From Candidatus Proendomicrobium guianensium (GTDB lineage Bacteria > Elusimicrobiota > Endomicrobiia > Endomicrobiales > Endomicrobiaceae): 10,251 nucleotides of DNA. The stretch lies in assembly GCA_009785775.1 (NCBI GenBank), contig WQVR01000018.1, positions 1-10,251 of the forward strand, in the 5' to 3' direction. Shown here piece after piece: positions 6,155 to 10,251 of this stretch (its first letter is position 1; each line of letters opens with the position of its first letter). A program made the position numbers and the translations under genes. The notes under the pieces were generated by a model. The model did not search any database, was not told where the DNA came from, and saw only the letters and a program-made list of their open reading frames with translations.

Positions 6155-7750
6155 ATGCCTGATACTTCAAACCCGTCAATTTCGCCGCCAAACTTTGAAC
6201 ATGTTTTTACGCGCGGTTATATGCCGTATGTTTGGTTTTTTGTTATAATTTTTGCCGTTTACGCGCAAACGCTTTTCTTTGGTTTTACCTCGCTTGATGA
6301 CTGGTACTTGATATCTGCACGGCAAGAATTTTTAAGAAATCCCTTAAATATTTTCGAAGCTTTCAGAGAAAACATTTACGGGTTGTACTATAGGCCGCTG
6401 TTAACAATAAGTTTTATTATTGATACCGTTATAGGCAGAGGCTCGTTTGTAATGTATCACTTTACAAACTTGGTTTTGCATTTTGCGGGCACAGCGATAC
6501 TTTACGTTTTGCTTAAGGAACTGGGCGGAAGTAAAAAATTTGCTTTTTGTTTTGCAAGCATTTTTGCCGCACACCCCATACTTACCTCGTCTGTTTCTTG
6601 GGTTCCTGGGCGTAATGACAGTATGCTTGGGGTTTTTGTGTTTAGCGCTTTTTTAATGCTTGTAAAATATGTTAAAACGCAAAAAAACTTACACTTGGTT
6701 TTATTTACGTTGCTAGCTGCTGCAAGTATGTTTACCAAAGAAAGCGCTATTGGAATGGTTATAATATTTCCCGCTTATATTTTACTTTTTGGGTTTAATG
6801 AATTTAAAGTAAAAAATGTTTTGCGTAAAAAATTTGCGCTTCCCGTTGTGTTTTTATACGCGTCTGTTTTTGTATGGTTTTTGTGCCGCTCTATGTTTGC
6901 CGGAAGCGTTGAACTTTCCGATAAAGCCCAAATGATAACAGAGGGCATATCTAAAATTGTGCCGGCGTTTTTTCAGTATTTAGGTAAACTTATTATACCT
7001 GTTAATAATTCGGGAGTAACATACTTTGAGCCGTTTAGTATTTATTTCGGCGTATTTATTTTTGTGTGCCTTGCCTGCCTTATTCCGTTTGCAAAAATAA
7101 AAAATAAAAAACTGCTTGCTTTGGGCGCGTTGTGGATTTTTTTGTTTATTGCACCCCCTATTTTTCAAAAAACGCCCTATGTTTTAGAGCATAGAATGTA
7201 TGTGGTATTTGCGGGTATCGCAATGATAATGGGCGCGCTAACATTTAATTTTTCTAAAAAATTTTTTTTATGTCTTTGGGCGGTGTTTTTAGTTTTTTAC
7301 ATGTGCATTGCCGGCCTTAATGCGCAAAAATTTAAAAATGAACAACTATTTGCTTCAAGCGTTATTTTGCAAAGCCCGAGTCTCGCCGCAGCACTCTATA
7401 TCGCGGGAGAAGTGTCTTTAAGCGAAAACGGTTTTGAAATGGCTCATCATTTTTTTAAAAGGGGTGTAGAACTTGAGCCTCATAACAGCGATTTAAACTT
7501 TTTTATCGGTTTTATATATTGGGCATGGGGAAATTTTGATAAATCGCGCGAGCATTTGATAAGGGCATTGGAAAGAAACCCCACAAGACATCAAGGCTGG
7601 GCTATACTGGCTAATATTGCAATTAACGACAATAACCCCGCCCTTGCCGTGTACTATATGGAAAATGCTTTACGCCATAATCCGCAGGACAAGCAGTATC
7701 TTATGCAATTTGAAACTTACAGAGAAATTAAATACGCTTTAGAAAAATAA
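6155..7750 (+). CDS. TMTC-like GT-C glycosyltransferase with C-terminal TPRs
   Basis: This 531-residue protein begins with one membrane segment (about 22-44), then a loop with the acidic pair LDDW (47-50) and YYRPL (78-82). HFTNLVLH (102-109), HP (140-141) and PGRND (151-155) follow, and then about nine further hydrophobic segments up to residue 390. This order matches the TMTC/DUF1736 type of protein O-mannosyltransferase-like membrane proteins, in which GT-C catalytic residues lie in the first extracytoplasmic loop. KES at 195-197 and EHRMY at 345-349 are further family hallmarks. Residues 412-510 form about three TPRs (for example IGFIYWAWGNFDKSREHLIRA), likely periplasmic. AAGGA at 6143-6147 sits seven bases before the ATG at 6155. 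A TTG at 6125 would add ten residues and overlap the exonuclease gene, and is less likely. The protein may glycosylate exported proteins, but substrate and sugar are not shown. Confidence 0.85.
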   Translation: MPDTSNPSISPPNFEHVFTRGYMPYVWFFVIIFAVYAQTLFFGFTSLDDWYLISARQEFLRNPLNIFEAFRENIYGLYYRPLLTISFIIDTVIGRGSFVMYHFTNLVLHFAGTAILYVLLKELGGSKKFAFCFASIFAAHPILTSSVSWVPGRNDSMLGVFVFSAFLMLVKYVKTQKNLHLVLFTLLAAASMFTKESAIGMVIIFPAYILLFGFNEFKVKNVLRKKFALPVVFLYASVFVWFLCRSMFAGSVELSDKAQMITEGISKIVPAFFQYLGKLIIPVNNSGVTYFEPFSIYFGVFIFVCLACLIPFAKIKNKKLLALGALWIFLFIAPPIFQKTPYVLEHRMYVVFAGIAMIMGALTFNFSKKFFLCLWAVFLVFYMCIAGLNAQKFKNEQLFASSVILQSPSLAAALYIAGEVSLSENGFEMAHHFFKRGVELEPHNSDLNFFIGFIYWAWGNFDKSREHLIRALERNPTRHQGWAILANIAINDNNPALAVYYMENALRHNPQDKQYLMQFETYREIKYALEK

Positions 7751-7757
7751 AAAATAT

Positions 7758-7788
7758 TTGTAAAATACAGGTTAAAATATAATATAAT
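7758..7788 (+). promoter_or_regulatory. Probable promoter of the HEAT-repeat lipoprotein gene
   Basis: Two overlapping perfect TATAAT boxes occur at 7778-7783 and 7783-7788. A weak TTGTAA at 7758-7763 lies 19 bases before the second. The 75-base gap after the TMTC-like gene is very AT-rich and shows no GC-rich terminator hairpin, so readthrough from the upstream operon is also possible. The -10 match is good, but a chance match is likely in such AT-rich DNA. Confidence 0.45.
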
Positions 7789-7825
7789 ACTCAAAATAAG
7801 ATTTAATAAACAGGGGTGCAAAACT

Positions 7826-8977
7826 GTGTTTAAAAAAGCAAAATTTGTAGTACTGGCAGTTTTTTTAGTTTTGGGCATTTCGGCTTGCGGCAGAGATACC
7901 AGAATGAGCGATGCCAGAAGATATTTTCAAGAAGGTCAGCTAGACAGGGCAATAAGTCTTTATCACGAAATTATAAGAGACGGCCGCAACTTAGCTGAAG
8001 CCCACAGGGGCGTTGGCGACGTTTACCTTGCCAGAGGCTATTTTGACAATGCAATGCACCACTACACACAGTCTATAGGCATAGACCCGCAATATGCTAC
8101 AGATATAATGGTTACCTTGATATCGCACACAAACCCCGATGTGCGCGAATTGGTTTTTAGCACTATAAGGTACATGCCAAGAAACAGAGAACATGTAATA
8201 CATGCTTTTATGCACGACATAGAGCAAGCCAGCCGGTACGAAAAAATGGACCGTTTAGACGCGATAATGCGTATAGGTTCGGGTGCTTCTTTTATGGCGT
8301 ATAAAGTAAAGGAACTTTTAGAAGACGTAAACTGGGGCGTAAGAAGACGCGCGATAGAAGCCCTGTATGTTTTACGTTCGTACGAATCTATAGGTTATAT
8401 TATGCAACGTTTAGATGATGAAAATATTTTTGTGCGTGACGAAGCTATAAGGCGGCTTGGTTACTTCGGGCATGCTTCCGGTTGGGCAATGCCCAGGCTG
8501 ATAGTTAAAATTAATGATCCTTCTGAAATGATACGAAATTCCGCAAGATATGCTATATACCGCATAGGCGTTGCCCCCAGAGAACAAGTAGGCGAACTTA
8601 TAAATTTGCTACATAGAGATGAGCATTATACTACTTTGGCAACGCTTGAAGTGCTTGAAAGAATGGGCTCTGCCGCCAATGAAGCTGTGGCCGATATTAT
8701 ACCGTTGTTAAGGTCTCCAAGCAGTAGGATAAGGTCTCAAGCCGCACATGCTTTGTCAAGAATAGGGCGCGCTGACGAAAGCGTTGTGCCGCGTATTATA
8801 GAACTGGCTAACGACGCTGACGACAATATCCGCGTGCGCGTAGCATTTGAGCTTGGCGAAATTGAGCGTTTTTCAGAATCAGCCATGGAAACGCTTCGTA
8901 GAATGGCGCGTGACGCAAGCCCGCAGGTGCAAGCCGCCGCAAATACCGCAATAAGAAACTTAGAAGGCCGAAGATAA
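7826..8977 (+). CDS. Lipoprotein with TPR and HEAT repeats
   Basis: This 383-residue protein starts with a lysine-rich signal peptide, a hydrophobic core and the lipobox ISAC, giving a lipidated Cys21. It would be anchored to the inner or outer membrane. Residues 27-95 form about two TPRs (ARRYFQEGQLDRAISLYHEI, then GDVYLARGYFDNAMHHY). From about 95 to 380 there are roughly nine HEAT-like repeats of about 30 residues. Recurring elements are VRRRAIEALYVL, VRDEAIRRLGYFG, IRNSARYAIYRIG, IRSQAAHALSRIG and VQAAANTAIRNL. These solenoids usually bind proteins, and no catalytic site is seen. The start is GTG at 7826, with AGGGG at 7812-7816 nine bases upstream. The start is firm because the signal peptide begins exactly there. 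A terminator follows closely. The gene could be a partner of the upstream envelope operon, but nothing shows this directly. Confidence 0.88.
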   Translation: MFKKAKFVVLAVFLVLGISACGRDTRMSDARRYFQEGQLDRAISLYHEIIRDGRNLAEAHRGVGDVYLARGYFDNAMHHYTQSIGIDPQYATDIMVTLISHTNPDVRELVFSTIRYMPRNREHVIHAFMHDIEQASRYEKMDRLDAIMRIGSGASFMAYKVKELLEDVNWGVRRRAIEALYVLRSYESIGYIMQRLDDENIFVRDEAIRRLGYFGHASGWAMPRLIVKINDPSEMIRNSARYAIYRIGVAPREQVGELINLLHRDEHYTTLATLEVLERMGSAANEAVADIIPLLRSPSSRIRSQAAHALSRIGRADESVVPRIIELANDADDNIRVRVAFELGEIERFSESAMETLRRMARDASPQVQAAANTAIRNLEGRR

Positions 8978-8988
8978 AAATTAACAGG

Positions 8989-9017
8989 GCCGCCTTATTG
9001 TTTAGGCGGCTTTTTTT
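8989..9017 (+). terminator. Intrinsic terminator after the lipoprotein gene
   Basis: A 7-bp stem pairs GCCGCCT at 8989-8995 with AGGCGGC at 9004-9010, with an eight-base loop and a T7 tract at 9011-9017. It begins 11 bases after the lipoprotein stop. The next gene starts about 20 bases after the T tract. Confidence 0.9.
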
Positions 9018-9027
9018 ATTTGTTTGT

Positions 9028-9032
9028 AAGGA
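9028..9032 (+). promoter_or_regulatory. Ribosome binding site deciding between two adjacent ATG codons
   Basis: AAGGA ends three bases before the ATG at 9036 and six bases before the ATG at 9039. The latter spacing is more usual, so 9039 is preferred for the SDR gene. Confidence 0.55.
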
Positions 9033-9038
9033 ACAATG

Positions 9039-10016
9039 ATGAGAGTATTTTTAACGGGCGCTAATGGTTTTGTAGGAAGCCATATAGCTGAAAGTTTAGT
9101 AGAAGCGGGACACGAGGTTATTTGCCTTGTGCGCAAAACCTCTAACCTGAAATGGCTTGAAGGGCTTAATGTAAAATATGTTTACGGCTCACTCACAGAT
9201 GCTGAAGTTTTAGGGCAAACTCTTAAAGATGTTGATGTTGTTGTGCATAATGCGGGCGCTGTGCGCGCTCAAAACGCGGCAGAGTACAATAAAATTAATG
9301 CTGACGCCACAAAAACTATTGCCGAGTTTTGCCTGAAGGTAAACCCGTCTCTTAAAAAATTTATTTTTATTTCTTCGCAAGCGGCTCAGGGTCCAAGCGC
9401 GTCCCAAACTCCCCGAAAAACAGGCGGGCAGTTAAATCCCGTTTCAGATTACGGCATAAGCAAAATGAAAGCTGAAGAAATGCTTATCCAAACGCTAAAC
9501 GGCAAAATACCTTATGTAATACTGCGCCCATCTGCAGTTTACGGCCCGCGCGATAAAGATATTTTTATGTTTTTTGACCTTGTAAATAAACACATAAAAA
9601 TTAAAACTTCAAAAAAGCGCTATGTGCAACTTGTATTTGTTAAAGATATTGCCAAAGCCGTATTGCTTTGCGCCCAAAATGCCGCCTCAAACAACAAAAC
9701 TTATTATCTTGCCGACAGCCCCGCCTACACATGGCAAGATATCGGCAATATTATAGCAGGGGCTAATAATGTAAAAGCTTATAGTATCACAGCACCCGAC
9801 TTTGTGTTTAAAACGGCGGCGTTTTTTGCCGAAATGTTTGGCAAGATTTCGGGCAAAACTCCCGTGCTTAACAAACAAAAAATTACCGAAATTACGCAAG
9901 ACTACTGGACAGCCGATAATGCCGATATAATACAAGACCTGAATTTGCACTTTACAAACCTTGAAATAGGTGCTAGAATAACCTATTGTTGGTATTTAGA
10001 CAATAAATTTTTTTAG
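9039..10016 (+). CDS. NAD(P)-dependent epimerase/dehydratase, extended SDR family
   Basis: This 325-residue extended short-chain dehydrogenase has the dinucleotide-binding motif GANGFVG at 7-13. NAGAV follows at 71-75. The catalytic set is Ser at 112/113 and Y138-G-I-S-K142. RPSAVYGP is at 163-170. Extended SDRs act on nucleotide sugars, sterol-type ketones or keto-lipids such as 3-ketosphinganine-type intermediates. The motif set fits the dihydroflavonol reductase/3-beta-hydroxysteroid-like branch as well as sugar epimerases, so the substrate is uncertain. The start at 9039 is preferred over 9036 because AAGGA at 9028-9032 then has normal spacing, and the protein begins directly with MRVFLTGANG. 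A serine palmitoyltransferase-like gene starts 48 bases downstream. Bacterial ceramide pathways use an SDR of this kind (CerR in Caulobacter), so a lipid role is plausible but inferred. Confidence 0.87.
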   Translation: MRVFLTGANGFVGSHIAESLVEAGHEVICLVRKTSNLKWLEGLNVKYVYGSLTDAEVLGQTLKDVDVVVHNAGAVRAQNAAEYNKINADATKTIAEFCLKVNPSLKKFIFISSQAAQGPSASQTPRKTGGQLNPVSDYGISKMKAEEMLIQTLNGKIPYVILRPSAVYGPRDKDIFMFFDLVNKHIKIKTSKKRYVQLVFVKDIAKAVLLCAQNAASNNKTYYLADSPAYTWQDIGNIIAGANNVKAYSITAPDFVFKTAAFFAEMFGKISGKTPVLNKQKITEITQDYWTADNADIIQDLNLHFTNLEIGARITYCWYLDNKFF

Positions 10017-10064
10017 TGCGCTTCTATGCGCCGGCAATAACAAGACAAAGAGGAACAAGCAATT

Positions 10065-10251
10065 ATGCCTGACATTTTTGAGAAATGCGAAAAATTTACC
10101 ATAGCGACCGAACTTATGCACGCGGGGCTTTATCCTTATTTTAAAAGGATAGAGTCTATGCAAGGTCCTGAAGTAATAGTAGAGGGCGAAAAAAAGATAG
10201 TTGTATGTTCTAACAATTATCTAGGGCTTGCCGATCATCCTAAAGTTATTG
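10065..10251 (+). CDS. Alpha-oxoamine synthase (serine palmitoyltransferase / KBL / BioF family), N-terminal part
   Basis: The window holds the first 62 codons, and the frame is open at the end. The family consists of PLP enzymes that condense an amino acid with an acyl-CoA or acyl-ACP and release CO2: glycine C-acetyltransferase, 8-amino-7-oxononanoate synthase and serine palmitoyltransferase. The visible N-terminus has AGLYPYFKRIES, an EV.VEG strand and then SNNYLGLADHP, the classic start of the family domain. The AGLYPYF..IES..G.EV arrangement is closer, from memory, to the serine palmitoyltransferase-like enzymes of Bacteroidota than to E. coli Kbl. The PLP lysine and substrate-binding residues lie beyond the window. 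AGGA at 10051-10054 precedes the ATG by ten bases. The adjacent SDR gene upstream probably shares its transcript, since no terminator is seen in the 48-base gap. Confidence 0.85.
   Translation, partial: MPDIFEKCEKFTIATELMHAGLYPYFKRIESMQGPEVIVEGEKKIVVCSNNYLGLADHPKVI

Noticed and set aside
10017..10064. Possible terminator or small RNA between the SDR and synthase genes
   Set aside because: Only a four-bp GCGC pairing is visible and no T run follows, so the gap looks like a plain leader with a ribosome binding site.

Overview
This looks like a chromosomal window from a Gram-negative-type bacterium of fairly low GC content. Codon use favours A/T and includes many ATA and AGG/AGA codons. I see no mobile element, CRISPR array, tRNA or rRNA. 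The gene set (holA-rpsT housekeeping pair, heptosyltransferase-like GT9, ArnT-like GT-C enzyme, lipoprotein, serine palmitoyltransferase-like enzyme) points to an organism with an outer membrane. The style is compatible with the Elusimicrobiota, but that placement is an inference, not something the sequence proves.

Layout. Positions 1-351 carry the 3' end of holA (DNA polymerase III delta), convergent with rpsT (ribosomal protein S20, minus strand, 334-621). The two genes overlap by 18 bases, and the rpsT terminator hairpin lies inside holA coding sequence. Positions 622-783 are a divergent promoter region. Positions 784-1431 encode a small polytopic membrane protein, closed by a strong intrinsic terminator at 1446-1486.

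Positions 1496-7750 hold five tightly packed plus-strand genes: a GT9 heptosyltransferase-like protein with extra cysteine clusters, a polyprenyl-phosphate sugar synthase (GT2, DPM1-like), a fused ArnT-like GT-C transferase plus PAP2 phosphatase, a DnaQ-like DEDDh exonuclease, and a TMTC-like GT-C transferase with TPRs. Gene spacings are 9 bases, a 4-base overlap, 21 bases and 4 bases. Four of the five genes can be read as one envelope glycosylation pathway. The GT2 enzyme would charge a polyprenyl phosphate with a sugar, the two GT-C enzymes would use it on the periplasmic side, the PAP2 domain would remove a lipid-linked phosphate, and the GT9 enzyme would add sugars to a cell-surface glycan. 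The exonuclease does not fit this theme.

Positions 7826-8977 encode a TPR plus HEAT-repeat lipoprotein with its own probable promoter and a terminator at 8989-9017. Positions 9039-10016 encode an extended SDR (epimerase/dehydratase family). The window ends in the first 62 codons of an alpha-oxoamine synthase whose start resembles the serine palmitoyltransferase-like enzymes of Bacteroidota. That SDR/synthase pair suggests sphingolipid or ceramide-type lipid synthesis, as an inference.

I found no clear new defence or mobile system. The best leads are the GT-C/PAP2 fusion and its operon, the terminator encoded inside holA, the possible sphingolipid pair, and two genes whose starts lie just behind terminators.
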